Source of the DNA: Thermoguttaceae bacterium
GTDB taxonomy: Bacteria; Planctomycetota; Planctomycetia; Pirellulales; Thermoguttaceae
Direction: 5' to 3'
Assembly (NCBI GenBank): GCA_017937485.1
Contig: JAGBDN010000019.1
Location: 62,001-126,000, forward strand
DNA: 64,000 nt
A program made the position numbers and the translations under genes. This document shows, one piece after another, positions 34,295-42,801 of this stretch; positions within the stretch are counted from its first letter, which is position 1, and each line of letters begins with the position of its first letter. The notes beneath the pieces were generated by a model. The model was given only the letters and a program-made list of their open reading frames with translations. It had not been told where the DNA came from and did not search any database.

Positions 34295-34930
34295 TCAATC
34301 TTCCACATGGCTCACATAATCTAAATATGCTTGTGAAAACTCCTTCCATAACCCAAGCGAAATATTGTCGAAATCGGGCCCGTAAGGCAGTTTCGTTACG
34401 TCAATTTCAGGTTCTCCGGAATCGCTCTGATAAACCGCGTTCAACAACGTTCTCACATACCGCGAGTGATGCGCGATCCCATCGGTCTCTCGACAAGCAT
34501 TGCGACTTTTACAGCGGGTTATTGTCTCTTCTAGCATAGCTCCTAAAGCCGCCTCAAAAACGCACTTAATTTGCAAAAGCTCCGGCGCTCCGTATCCTTC
34601 TTGCGCTTTCAGTTTCAAAAACCTGTGCAACGCGGCAGCGCATTTTTTTGGCGTATCGTTCCATCTGGCGTCTATAATCCTGCTTGTTCCTGTCTCTGCA
34701 TCTTCCATTTGTATGAAGCTAAAACAGCCGAACGCAGTGCATAAAATATGCGCCATCTTCTCCACGGTATGCGTTTCTTTCCAGCCGAGGGCGACGATGG
34801 TTCTGGCTCCCGTGTAAAAAGCGACAAGAGATTCGTGTTTTACCAGTGTCGTTTCACTTACCTCATTGCCGACAAAGATGTAATCCTCTAACGCGGAAAG
34901 GTAGTCGCGTATGGTCAAAAAGTTTTTCAT
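34295..34930 (-). CDS. unknown phage protein (211 aa)
   Basis: It starts at MKNFLTIRDYLSALEDYIF (34930), overlapping the previous stop by ATGA. It is probably a soluble helical protein with several Cys; no recognised motif. Confidence 0.6.
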   Translation of the reverse strand: MKNFLTIRDYLSALEDYIFVGNEVSETTLVKHESLVAFYTGARTIVALGWKETHTVEKMAHILCTAFGCFSFIQMEDAETGTSRIIDARWNDTPKKCAAALHRFLKLKAQEGYGAPELLQIKCVFEAALGAMLEETITRCKSRNACRETDGIAHHSRYVRTLLNAVYQSDSGEPEIDVTKLPYGPDFDNISLGLWKEFSQAYLDYVSHVED

Positions 34931-35277
34931 TTCTTTTTCGCCGCCTTGGCCCCCGCCTCTTGTTTGTCTCCTCCGGACATTTTGTTCCACGCAAGCCAAA
35001 GAGCGCAGTAGCCCATAAGGTCTTTAACCGTGTCTTCGATCGTTTCGTCCGCCGCCCCTTCGACGCCTTGCCACAGGTTTTGGAGACGTTGAACTTTGTC
35101 GCCCATACGGGCGCGAATCGTTAAATCGGGCGCGGCGTCGGACGTGAACGGGCCCGGTTCAAAAATGTTCCGCGCTCCGTATCGCTTGTTCTTTTCGCCG
35201 ACGACAAGCGTTTTCACGTCGTCGAATTGTTTCGCGATAACCGCGCGAATCTCGTCGTCTTTCAGTTCAATTTTCAC
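34927..35277 (-). CDS. DUF1599/Nmad1-like protein (116 aa)
   Basis: I chose a GTG at 35277 with GGAGG ten bases upstream. The segment ARMGDKVQRLQNL followed by DETIEDTVKDLMGYCALWL matches the nucleotide-modification-associated domain 1 pattern found in phages. The C-terminus is lysine-rich. The role may relate to modified nucleotides; this is family-level inference. Confidence 0.6.
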   Translation of the reverse strand: MKIELKDDEIRAVIAKQFDDVKTLVVGEKNKRYGARNIFEPGPFTSDAAPDLTIRARMGDKVQRLQNLWQGVEGAADETIEDTVKDLMGYCALWLAWNKMSGGDKQEAGAKAAKKK

Positions 35278-36082
35278 GATATTCAAGCCTCCAATTCTTG
35301 CTATTTTCACCGAACTCTACAACGCGTCCGGCGCACATCTCAAACACTCGACCGGCAAGCGCCTCGTCGAAATTCCAAAATTCTTTTTGCGTTCGTTGCG
35401 ACGTCAAAATCAACGGCTTCCGCGCGTCGTATCGCGCCCAAATCGCTCTTGTCGCCGCTTCTTTAAAGTTTGCGTATTCAAAGGAGTTCGACGCCGGGAG
35501 GATTTTTAAAAAGTCGTCCAGTACGACAACCGGCGCCCTCTCAAACTCGTCAAAAATCGCTTCGTATTCGGCTGGACGGGAACGCGTCGCAATCAACTGT
35601 CGCGTTAGGTTGAACGCGTTGTAAAATCTTACCGGAACCAGCTTCTTGGCGATCAATAATTTTGCCAAAAGCGCGGCTTGCGTTGTTTTTCCAGTTCCCG
35701 GCGCCCCTAAGAAAGCAATCCAGTTTTGTCTCGACTCCTTTATTTCGTCGTAGTTTTTAAGGTAATCTTCCGCTTTTTCCTCTAACCCGACCGGCGCCGT
35801 CGCCGGGATTCCCGATTTTTCTTGCATTATCTCGCGCCGTCGCCTTAACAACAGACCGCACGAGCAGGGACGACACACCATTTGTCCGAATTGGTTGCGC
35901 GTTACGACGTAACCGGCGTCGTGGCAATAAGGGCACTCGCTAGAAGTCGTATTCGGCGGCGAGTTCGTCGAACGAAGCGTACACTTTTGGCTCGGGGTCG
36001 TTTCCGTACAACTCGCGCTGGATTCTAATTCGTTCTTCGTAGGAAAGTTTTGGCTTTTCTGATTGTTCCCACGCGCTACCAT
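35267..36082 (-). CDS. DnaC-like helicase loader ATPase (271 aa)
   Basis: A zinc-finger-like CPYCHDAGY...CRPCSCG precedes an AAA+ domain with Walker A GAPGTGKTT and Walker B VVVLDDF. It would load the phage DnaB. The only usable in-frame start I find is ATG 36082, which makes the first 47 residues overlap the end of the DnaD-like gene by 143 nt in another frame; a non-standard start or a frameshift fusion is possible. Confidence 0.85.
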   Translation of the reverse strand: MVARGNNQKSQNFPTKNELESSASCTETTPSQKCTLRSTNSPPNTTSSECPYCHDAGYVVTRNQFGQMVCRPCSCGLLLRRRREIMQEKSGIPATAPVGLEEKAEDYLKNYDEIKESRQNWIAFLGAPGTGKTTQAALLAKLLIAKKLVPVRFYNAFNLTRQLIATRSRPAEYEAIFDEFERAPVVVLDDFLKILPASNSFEYANFKEAATRAIWARYDARKPLILTSQRTQKEFWNFDEALAGRVFEMCAGRVVEFGENSKNWRLEYREN

Positions 36083-36803
36083 TGTTCCGTTCTTTCTCTC
36101 TGATTTCGCGGTTTTCCTTTTGCGACAAAAGGAGTTGTACGTTGTCTTTGTCCGGATTCAAAACAGCCCTTAATGTCCAGGCGAAAGTTGTAACGTTTCG
36201 CGTTTCTTCGCAAGCGGCGAGAATGTCTTCTTCTCCGTGTTGCTTGTACGTCTCAATAAAACGTTTCCACATTGTCGGCGACGGGTTTAGTTGTTTCACA
36301 ACGCGCTGTGTTCCTTTGTAAAGCTCGTTCCACCGCGCTACAACGCGGTTAAACGCCGCGACGTCGGGATTCTCTTCAAGCGTCGTTGGCTCGTCGACAA
36401 GCTCCGCGTCGTCGACCTGCGGCGTCGTTTGCGTTTCTTCTTTTTCCACCGTTTCAAAGAGCGGTAAGTCGTTTTTCTGTTTTTCTTCTGCCTCTTGTGC
36501 TTTTTTGCGAGCCCAAGCGCGTTTCGCGGCTTCCGAACGCACTTTTGATTTCGGTTTCGCGGCGTTCACATCGGTTCGCGCGTCGCGGATATAACCGTCC
36601 TCCACGACAAACAAATCAAAACTAGCGATAATGTCGTGAACAACGTCGGCGTCCACGCGCATCTCCCAAGCGAACGCGTCGACGTCCATTTTTAATCGCC
36701 GATCTTGCGCCGTCGCGCAACGTTCGATTAGCCAAACGTAAATTCCATAGCCCTCCATTCCGTAGGCGCGACGAATCGCAAAAGAGTCGGCGAAAGCGTT
36801 CAT
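35940..36803 (-). CDS. phage replication protein, DnaD/DUF4373-like (287 aa)
   Basis: The N-terminus (RRAYGMEGYGIYVWLIERCA ...) matches the winged-helix DUF4373 / Lin1244-like domain of phage replication organisers. A charged linker and a helical C-terminal part follow. It lies directly before the helicase loader, a common arrangement for origin-binding plus loader pairs. It begins with an ATGA overlap to the ERCC4 nuclease gene. Confidence 0.75.
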   Translation of the reverse strand: MNAFADSFAIRRAYGMEGYGIYVWLIERCATAQDRRLKMDVDAFAWEMRVDADVVHDIIASFDLFVVEDGYIRDARTDVNAAKPKSKVRSEAAKRAWARKKAQEAEEKQKNDLPLFETVEKEETQTTPQVDDAELVDEPTTLEENPDVAAFNRVVARWNELYKGTQRVVKQLNPSPTMWKRFIETYKQHGEEDILAACEETRNVTTFAWTLRAVLNPDKDNVQLLLSQKENREIREKERNNGSAWEQSEKPKLSYEERIRIQRELYGNDPEPKVYASFDELAAEYDF

Positions 36804-37300
36804 TGTTGATGTTCCTCTTCGTAAAGTCGTTTCGCTTGGTTAAAAAAATGAAGCGCGACGAATTGAGCGGAAGCGCGGTTGCGGCAAAACAGGAACTGAA
36901 TACCGAATCGCGCTCCCCAGCTCGCAATCGTTCCCGCGACCGAATCGGGGTTGACCATCGACCCGTACTCGCGGGCGTTAAACGCGTCGTCGAGCGGTTG
37001 TTCGACGATCACGGCCTTGGAACGAAATTCGGCGAGTCGTTCCATCTCGCGCTTGAATCGGTCGCGTCCGCGCGTTATCGACGAAAGGAAATCGTTTAGC
37101 GACTTTCGCTCCACGACGGCGAACGATTCGAGCCCTTCGAGCGCGTAATCGCCCGATTTAAGCGTCGCGCGTCGGGTGGGGAAGGTTCGCTTTTCTCCGT
37201 GAAAATACACGTCGACGAACTCCCAAGGCGTTTGTTCTCGCGTGTCGACCAAAACGGTCGCCGGTTCTCCGTTTGGTAAAAAGAGACCGCTTTTTCCCAT
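36800..37300 (-). CDS. ERCC4-domain nuclease (166 aa)
   Basis: The pattern VLVDTREQTPW, then LKSGDYALEG and VVERKSLNDF gives the XPF/ERCC4 GDXnERKxxxD signature with its catalytic acidic and Lys residues. It is probably a structure-specific nuclease in recombination or replication. GGAGG lies 8 nt before the ATG. It lies in the RecT/YqaJ recombination block. Confidence 0.88.
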   Translation of the reverse strand: MGKSGLFLPNGEPATVLVDTREQTPWEFVDVYFHGEKRTFPTRRATLKSGDYALEGLESFAVVERKSLNDFLSSITRGRDRFKREMERLAEFRSKAVIVEQPLDDAFNAREYGSMVNPDSVAGTIASWGARFGIQFLFCRNRASAQFVALHFFNQAKRLYEEEHQQ

Positions 37301-37416
37301 TCTTCGCGCCTCCGTTTATTCTCCTTGGCTCGACGCAACATCTCGACGGCTTCCAGTCCGAAAAACGCGCCGACGGCGACAACCGCGACAAGCGTTAAAA
37401 GTTCCAACGCAATCAC
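37096..37416 (-). CDS. small membrane-anchored ORF overlapping the ERCC4 gene (106 aa)
   Basis: It starts with GTG at 37416, 7 nt after GGGAGGG at the end of recT. A clear transmembrane helix (ALELLTLVAVVAVGAFFGL) is followed by a charged segment. The last two thirds overlap the ERCC4 nuclease start in another frame (205 nt). The start signal and helix argue for a real gene; the overlap argues for caution. Confidence 0.45.
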   Translation of the reverse strand: MIALELLTLVAVVAVGAFFGLEAVEMLRRAKENKRRREEWEKAVSFYQTENRRPFWSTRENKRLGSSSTCIFTEKSEPSPPDARRLNRAITRSKGSNRSPSWSESR

Positions 37417-37418
37417 CG

Positions 37419-38402
37419 TTAAACCCTCCCGCCGAACGTCCCCGGTTCGAGAATCCTTTTTCGCTCCGAAAGTTCGCGAATCGCCGTTTCGTACTCGTCG
37501 GCGTCGATCGCGCCCGAATCGATTGCGACCGTCGCGTTTTCGTAAATCTCGTCGAGTTCTTCGATAGTCGTCGCGTTTTGCGCGGCTAAAACAAACGGGT
37601 TTTCCTCAGGTTGCGGGGCGACTCCAAGTTTCTTTTTAAGTTGCGCGGCGCCGCTCGTCTTCGTTTTTACCGGTTCGGAATCGCCGAAAATCCGGCGTTC
37701 GTCGTCGACGATAGCTTCGTTCGCGGAAGCGTCGATAGGACAATATTTTCGAAGTCGCATCACCGCCGTTTTTTTGCACATCTCCGCGTATCCGTTTTGC
37801 CAAGCGGGGGACGCTCCCATCGAGTATTTTTGACGAATGCGCTCGATTTCGGCGCGGTTCATCACCTCGAAAATTTTCTCTTTCGTGTCCCCGACGACAG
37901 CGACGGCGTAAGCGGCGATCACGTCTTCCGGTTTGCGTTCTCCGTCGATCTTCGGTTCGTGTTTAATTCCTGGATTAGTCCCTTGCCGAACTTTGAAAAC
38001 GTCGTCCTTGTAAACGACTCCCGCGTAACAGACAAAACCGCCGCGACGCATTAAATCAAGATACCCTTGGTATCCGATCTGAAAATTAAGCTCTTTTTGT
38101 CCGGTTTTTCTGTTGTTTCTCGGAATGAAATAAACGCGACCGGTCGACGGGACAAGACCTGTCTTCGCGGCCTCGATGAGCGCGATATAAATCGATTTAA
38201 TGCTAACCTCGTCGAAATTTCCAAGGTTTGCAAGACTTTTCATCGCCGTCAAAAAAAGTTCCGGCGAAACGTCCGACGCCCAAGAGTCCTTAACTTTCTC
38301 GATAACGTCCTGGCTGTTAAGCCACGCGACAATTTGGTTGCGCTTTTCGAGCGTTTGCGGCGCGACGCCGTAGTTTCCGCTATTGACAAGGTAGTTTCCC
38401 AT
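37419..38402 (-). CDS. recT: RecT single-strand annealing protein
   Basis: The 327-aa product shows RecT features: PELFLTAMKSLANLGNF, YIALIEAAKTGLVPSTGRVYFIP, LNFQIGYQGYLDLMRRGG and MCKKTAVMRLRKY. It anneals complementary ssDNA for phage recombination. The YqaJ-type exonuclease, its usual partner, lies immediately upstream with a 2-nt gap. Confidence 0.95.
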   Translation of the reverse strand: MGNYLVNSGNYGVAPQTLEKRNQIVAWLNSQDVIEKVKDSWASDVSPELFLTAMKSLANLGNFDEVSIKSIYIALIEAAKTGLVPSTGRVYFIPRNNRKTGQKELNFQIGYQGYLDLMRRGGFVCYAGVVYKDDVFKVRQGTNPGIKHEPKIDGERKPEDVIAAYAVAVVGDTKEKIFEVMNRAEIERIRQKYSMGASPAWQNGYAEMCKKTAVMRLRKYCPIDASANEAIVDDERRIFGDSEPVKTKTSGAAQLKKKLGVAPQPEENPFVLAAQNATTIEELDEIYENATVAIDSGAIDADEYETAIRELSERKRILEPGTFGGRV

Positions 38403-38404
38403 CG

Positions 38405-39406
38405 TTAATCCTCTTCCATTTTAAGGTTTCTGTCGTTGAAAATCCGCGAGCCTTCGACCGTTTTCGTGTGTTGATCGATCAGTTCCTGAGACGCGCCCAG
38501 TTTCACCGCGATAGGTTTCCAGTCCGTAACAAAACGGCTTTTCGACTTCTTCCAAGTGATCTTGCCGAAGCTCGAAATAATCCCCGCGCGTTCACCGATA
38601 GCCTCTTGGACGGCAAGTTTGGCGGCGTCGTATTCGCAAGTCGCTTTACTAAGCGCGATCTTCGCTCGAACGTAACGCTCGACCCGCTTTTCCTCGTCTT
38701 CGTTCGCCGCTTCTTCCGGCGCCGTGTCGGCGGGGTACTGGTTTTTCACATACTCAACAACGGACTCGTCCACCGTATCGTTTTCCGGAGGGATTCCCGG
38801 GACGACGTGTTTTTCCCAAAACTCAACCGCCGCCTTTCGAAGAGCCTCGATGATTTCTTCGTCGCGATAAATCGTGTATTCTGCGTAGCCTACCGGCCCG
38901 ATTTTCGGGTTGAAAAACATCACGGCGACTTCCCATTTGGGAACGTTGTAGAACCCCATATACCAGTTGCACTGCACTAGGTAAACCAACGGAATTTTAT
39001 CTGTTCCGTATTCGCCCCATTGTGAACGGCTGGCCGCCTGCGTCGTCTTAATTTCTAGCCCGGCAAGGATTTTAAACTCGTCTTCCGTATCGTCCGCTCC
39101 AAAAAGAACCCGGTCGGGGCTTCCCGTTAAATACGACAGTTCGGCGTCTTGGACGCGTTCGATCGCGTCGTCGCATTCCTCGCTCGTTCTGTCCGAGTCT
39201 CGCGCAACGAAATATTCCGGGTGGTTCGCTTGAAAAATCCGCGCGATAACCGTTTCGAACTTTCGTCCTCGCGCCATCGCTTCGTTATCCGGTTTCGGGC
39301 CCGCCTCTCCGCGAAGTTTTAAATAAGCTCCGCGCGGCGAAAGCCAAGGCGACGCGCCGACGATTGCCGAAATCGTTGTTCCTCCGATTGTTCCAAAATC
39401 ACTCAT
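38405..39406 (-). CDS. YqaJ-type viral exonuclease (333 aa)
   Basis: The N-terminus (TTISAIVGASPWLSPRGAYLKL), GRKFETVIARIF, the metal-binding GSPDRVLF and LEIKTTQ, and YLVQCNWYMG fit the PD-(D/E)XK YqaJ family. It digests dsDNA to produce ssDNA for RecT. The start overlaps the preceding small gene's stop by one base. Confidence 0.92.
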   Translation of the reverse strand: MSDFGTIGGTTISAIVGASPWLSPRGAYLKLRGEAGPKPDNEAMARGRKFETVIARIFQANHPEYFVARDSDRTSEECDDAIERVQDAELSYLTGSPDRVLFGADDTEDEFKILAGLEIKTTQAASRSQWGEYGTDKIPLVYLVQCNWYMGFYNVPKWEVAVMFFNPKIGPVGYAEYTIYRDEEIIEALRKAAVEFWEKHVVPGIPPENDTVDESVVEYVKNQYPADTAPEEAANEDEEKRVERYVRAKIALSKATCEYDAAKLAVQEAIGERAGIISSFGKITWKKSKSRFVTDWKPIAVKLGASQELIDQHTKTVEGSRIFNDRNLKMEED

Positions 39407-39585
39407 TACCAGCCTCTTCGAATTTTTGTTTCATCGCGAATCGCTTCTTGTTCCTGCAAATCGCAAATCTTGTCCTTGGCTTGCGCCAATTCGTCTTGAG
39501 TGTAAAACAGCTCGTTTTCAAGCTCTTCGTTTTTACATTCAAGGTCGTGAATCGCCAGCGCGTTCGCCCAGTCGTCCTCTTCCAT
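39406..39585 (-). CDS. small coiled-coil protein (59 aa)
   Basis: The sequence MEEDDWANALAIHDLECKNE onward is charged and heptad-like. It is coupled at both ends: its ATG follows the previous TAA by one base and its stop overlaps the exonuclease start. No family recognised. Confidence 0.6.
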   Translation of the reverse strand: MEEDDWANALAIHDLECKNEELENELFYTQDELAQAKDKICDLQEQEAIRDETKIRRGW

Positions 39586-39586
39586 T

Positions 39587-39802
39587 TTACAACTTCCTAA
39601 CTACAATGATTCCGCGCTTTCCGTCTCTATCCTTCGGGTCGCATTTACAGGCGTCGCACCAGCTTGGAAACTGTTTGAGAACGCAAAGTTCGCAATTTCT
39701 AAGCTCGTCTTTCGCCAAGGCCAAAAAAGTCGTCGGCGAACCTTCGATTTTAAAAACCTCCGCGATCGACGGCTTCAAATTTGTTTTATTTAACGTTCTC
39801 AT
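39587..39802 (-). CDS. small Cys-rich protein (71 aa), possible zinc finger
   Basis: The motif CELCVLKQFPSWCDACKCD offers at least four Cys in CxxC-type spacing. The start overlaps an upstream 61-codon ORF by ATGA. Possibly a small DNA- or RNA-binding protein. Confidence 0.6.
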   Translation of the reverse strand: MRTLNKTNLKPSIAEVFKIEGSPTTFLALAKDELRNCELCVLKQFPSWCDACKCDPKDRDGKRGIIVVRKL

Positions 39803-40035
39803 CGCAACGCCTGTAAACGCTCCCTATGATTGAGATTAACACTATGAGACCGCCGGTTATTTTTTCGCGCGACTAGGCGGCTTCGCGCGGGTCTAGCGTT
39901 TCCCCCGTGAGTTTCGCGGCGTCCTAACCGCTCCACATTCGGGCGCGTCGACCATTCGGGCGTCCGAGACTGCTTCCCTTTCAAGGTTTCGCCCGAGAAC
40001 CCGCCGAGACGGTTAAGCCTCGACGCGTTGAGTTG
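39803..40035 (-). other. structured intergenic region, no secure gene
   Basis: A 61-codon basic ORF with a TTG start (39984-39799) is possible but has no Shine-Dalgarno. A direct repeat CGCCCGAATG occurs twice. One part (GAGCGGTTAGGACGC) resembles the D-arm of tRNA-Glu, but no T-arm follows. I do not call an RNA gene. Confidence 0.3.
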
Positions 40036-40437
40036 TTATGCGTTGTTGAGTCTCTCAAAAATGTTGCAAATACGTTCGCTTATTAAATCCCAGTCGTTCG
40101 TCCGCAACCGCCGTTTCAGCGGGTCGACCGACTCCGCGAACAGACAAAAATAATTGGCGATTAAATTCCGCGCTCGCTCCGTATATTTACCTGGCGCTTG
40201 CCCTTGTCCGGTTGTTAATTGCGCTCGCAACCTTTTTTTAAGCTCCCGAAGGTGAACAATCGCTATCGCGTCGTCTCCGACGTCGCCCGGAGTCCGCCAA
40301 ACAAGTTCTCCCGTTTCGGGAAACCACATCAACCGGCGGTCGTCCGTCTCAACGTTCGTGTTAAACTCGATGGCGGGCACGGTCGCGGCGGCCTGAACCG
40401 CGTAAGCCGAAGGCGTTTTCCATTTGGGCTTCATCAT
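40036..40437 (-). CDS. unknown phage protein (133 aa)
   Basis: It starts MMKPKWKTPSAYAVQAAATV at 40437, in an ATGA overlap with the sliding clamp gene. It has a Trp/Pro-containing middle (WFPETGELVWRTPGD) and a basic helical end. Possibly works with the clamp, by position only. Confidence 0.6.
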   Translation of the reverse strand: MMKPKWKTPSAYAVQAAATVPAIEFNTNVETDDRRLMWFPETGELVWRTPGDVGDDAIAIVHLRELKKRLRAQLTTGQGQAPGKYTERARNLIANYFCLFAESVDPLKRRLRTNDWDLISERICNIFERLNNA

Positions 40438-41537
40438 TTTTTCAACGGCATTAAAACGTAATCCCAACCGTTTTCGTCGGTCATTAAATTGGGGTGAGAA
40501 TCGTTGACGTAATGTGTTACGCGTCCATCGGCCCTCATTAAAAAATCGACGTAGAACTTAACGTCGAGCGATGCCGACGCGCTTTCGATTCCGTTAATCG
40601 CCGCCGGAATTACGATTTTCGCGCCTTTCTCTTCATTCTCGAAAATCAGTTCGTCTTTCCCGGTTCGAACCGTTACTTCTGTACAGCCGATCTTCGCGAA
40701 CGCGTCCGCCGCCTTCCGCGCGTCCGCCGCCTCGTATTGCGCTTCGACCTCTTTCGCACAAACGTCGAGAATCGACTGCCAATTCGGGAAGCGTCCGTCG
40801 ATGAGAACCGTTTCGAGCCTACCCGAGTCCCACTCAAACAGAACTTTTCCTTCGCCGAAAACAACCCCGATGAAATCGGAGTCGACGGGCACGATTTTTG
40901 TTAACGCCGCGACCGTCGCCGCAGGAATAATCGCCGTCTTATCTTTTCCTTCGCCGCCGCGTCCGCAAATTTCGCTTCGACAAGCTAAGCGCCGTCCGCA
41001 CGTCGCAACAAACCAACCGCGTTCTCCGACGATATTCAGTAATACGCCGCCAAGAGCGTAATGCGCGTTGTCGACGTCGACCGCAAAACCTGTTTGCGTT
41101 AAACAACGGACAAACTCTTTCACGTTAAAAACCGCGTCCGCGTCTCCCCATTGTTTTAATCGCGGCAAGCGCGGGGAGTCCGGAACGTCGATATAGCCGT
41201 AAGCAAAGCGAAACACTTTTCCGTTTTCCGACGTGATCTCGACTTTTGAATCGAGGAAGTCAAAGTTGACGTCGCTCGCGTCGTCGAGAACTTTAACGGC
41301 GTTCAGCAGACCTGCGTCGACGGCGACTTTATCGCCCGGCTCTCCGTCCTCTAAATCAAGCACAATTTCCACCGTTCGATCGCCGTAATCGCGCCCACGA
41401 ACTCGCGCGGTTCGAAAGTTGAGGACTTCGAGTTCAAACGACGGCGTGAACGCTCGCGTCGCAGGCGACTTGGCCGCGCCGTCCCAGACTTGTTTAAGAG
41501 CCTTTTTGACGGCTCCAACTTTTGCTGTAAAACGCAT
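40434..41537 (-). CDS. dnaN: phage sliding clamp (DNA polymerase III beta-like)
   Basis: The 367-aa product has the three-domain clamp layout: RFTAKVGAVKKALKQV at the start, TGFAVDVDNAHYALGGVLLNI mid-protein, and the C-terminal YVLMPLKK, close to the family's YLVMPMRL. It would ring DNA and tether the host polymerase. GGAGG for its start lies directly after the 3' end of the tRNA-like element at 41555-41619. A phage-encoded clamp in addition to helicase, loader and SSB is notable. Confidence 0.88.
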   Translation of the reverse strand: MRFTAKVGAVKKALKQVWDGAAKSPATRAFTPSFELEVLNFRTARVRGRDYGDRTVEIVLDLEDGEPGDKVAVDAGLLNAVKVLDDASDVNFDFLDSKVEITSENGKVFRFAYGYIDVPDSPRLPRLKQWGDADAVFNVKEFVRCLTQTGFAVDVDNAHYALGGVLLNIVGERGWFVATCGRRLACRSEICGRGGEGKDKTAIIPAATVAALTKIVPVDSDFIGVVFGEGKVLFEWDSGRLETVLIDGRFPNWQSILDVCAKEVEAQYEAADARKAADAFAKIGCTEVTVRTGKDELIFENEEKGAKIVIPAAINGIESASASLDVKFYVDFLMRADGRVTHYVNDSHPNLMTDENGWDYVLMPLKK

Positions 41538-41554
41538 TTTCTTTTCCTCCGTAG

Positions 41555-41619
41555 GAGACGGAGAGGGAGTCGAACCCTCCGCCCGCGCGGTTCGCTTTTG
41601 CGGGAACCCCGTCCGTCTC
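41555..41619 (-). ncRNA. tRNA-like element a (acceptor + T-arm, upstream of dnaN)
   Basis: On the minus strand an 8-bp acceptor-like stem (GAGACGGA / TCCGTCTC) stacks with no gap on a 5-bp T-stem GAGGG / CCCTC with loop TTCGACT. The D and anticodon arms (41 nt in a normal class I tRNA) are replaced by 32 nt. The element begins 2 nt after the Dam-type gene's stop and ends just before the dnaN Shine-Dalgarno. No CCA is encoded. Not a working tRNA; a plausible RNase P or RNase Z site. Confidence 0.7.
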
Positions 41620-41621
41620 GT

Positions 41622-42466
41622 TTATCCCGGGACTCCGATAAACAATAACTCCGTTACCGTTTTTCTAGTGTCCGCCTTCGCGCCTATTCTTCGCGGCGCT
41701 TCGATTGTCTCAACCTTAAACCCTTCGTAAGCGTTTATTAAAAACTCGTTTGAACCGCCGACGTTTCTTGCGTCGCTGTTGCTTGCGATAACCGTCGCAC
41801 CGCGCTCTAAGAGTCTTCTACAAAACCTCGCTGTCCTTAGATGTTCCTCTTCATTAAATTCTGAACCGTAAAGCCGTGGCGTTTCTTTGTTTAGCGGAAC
41901 ATACGGCGGGTCGACGTACACAAGCGTCTTGGCGTCGACAAAATGTTCGACCGACTCGAAGTCGCCTACCGTGAACCAAACGTTTCTTAGCTCTTTCGCT
42001 ACCGCCTTGAAGTTTTGCTCGTCAAACGCGCCTTTCCCGCTTCCAAACGGGACGTTGAAGCAACCATTCTTGTTAGTTCGGTACAGTCCGTTAAAACATC
42101 TGTGATTTAGGTAAACAAACCGCGCCGCTTGCTCGACTGTTTCAGCTCCCAACGCTCGATTAAAACATTCTCTCGTTTTGTAATAAAACCCGCTGACTTC
42201 GCTTCCTTCGCGCCCAAACAGCTCGTTAATAGCCGCCAACAATAGTTCGGGTGAATAGGACGATTGTTTAAGCGCGTTCATTAGTTCCGTGCAAGCATCG
42301 TTGCCAACGAAGCGTTGGAATCTACCGTCTTCAATCGCTCCTAACAGCCCCCCCCAGCTCCGACAAAAGGTTCTATGTATGTCTCAAACTTTTTATTCGG
42401 AAAATGTCGCGAAATTTGGTCGTAAACAATTCGCTTTCCACCGGGCCATTTTACGAACGGTCTCAT
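41622..42466 (-). pseudogene. Dam-type adenine methyltransferase, frameshifted at a G8 tract
   Basis: From ATG 42466 the frame reads MRPFVKWPGGKRIVYDQ and IEPFVGAGG, the N-terminus and motif I of Dam-class enzymes. It hits a stop right after GGGGGGGG (coding-strand G8, 42348-42355). The rest, with LVYVDPPYVPL (motif IV), is open in the next frame. Six or nine G would restore a full 280-281 aa protein. The tract lies inside motif I, so slippage would switch the enzyme. A sequencing error is the alternative. Confidence 0.85.
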
Positions 42467-42500
42467 CGTCTAGTCCCCATTACACGCTCCTTTTTCTGTG
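42467..42500 (-). promoter_or_regulatory. Shine-Dalgarno plus five-codon mini-ORF leading to the Dam-type gene
   Basis: AAGGAG followed six bases later by ATG GGG ACT AGA CGA TGA encodes MGTRR. Its stop overlaps the methyltransferase ATG, which has no Shine-Dalgarno of its own, suggesting translation by re-initiation. Confidence 0.4.
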
Positions 42501-42554
42501 TTGTTTGTAAATTCTTGCGGCGATAAGCCGTTTTTGTAACGGAGAGCGGCAAAG

Positions 42555-42785
42555 CTAACGCGTCGACGCCGCCTTGGCTAGCCTCTTTTTCTGCGACGTC
42601 GTGCTAAAGATGCCCGCGTACAGCTCCGCGTCGAACGTATACCGGTACGGGTCGCGGAGGTAACACGCCAAACATTCTTCGGCGGCGATAAGCGCTCCGC
42701 ATTCCGTGCAACGTTGCACGATCTTGCGCGTTTGTCGTCCCCAATCGCCGGGGTTGCTTAAAGTATTCGTCTTTCTTTTTGCCAT
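42555..42785 (-). CDS. small zinc-ribbon-like protein (76 aa)
   Basis: The segment VQRCTECGALIAAEECLACYL gives two CxxC pairs, a likely zinc ribbon. The ends are basic. Its GGAGG lies just downstream of tRNA-like element b. Unknown role. Confidence 0.6.
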   Translation of the reverse strand: MAKRKTNTLSNPGDWGRQTRKIVQRCTECGALIAAEECLACYLRDPYRYTFDAELYAGIFSTTSQKKRLAKAASTR

Positions 42786-42801
42786 TGTCTTTCCTCCGTT
42801 A

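Noticed and set aside
39803-40035. A tRNA-Glu-like sequence
   Set aside because: Only the D-arm-like GAGCGGTTAGGACGC is convincing; the anticodon loop is irregular and there is no T-arm.
41555-41619. Calling tRNA-like element a a selenocysteine tRNA because of its 8+5 stem
   Set aside because: There is no UCA anticodon, no D-arm and no long variable arm; the insert is only 32 nt.
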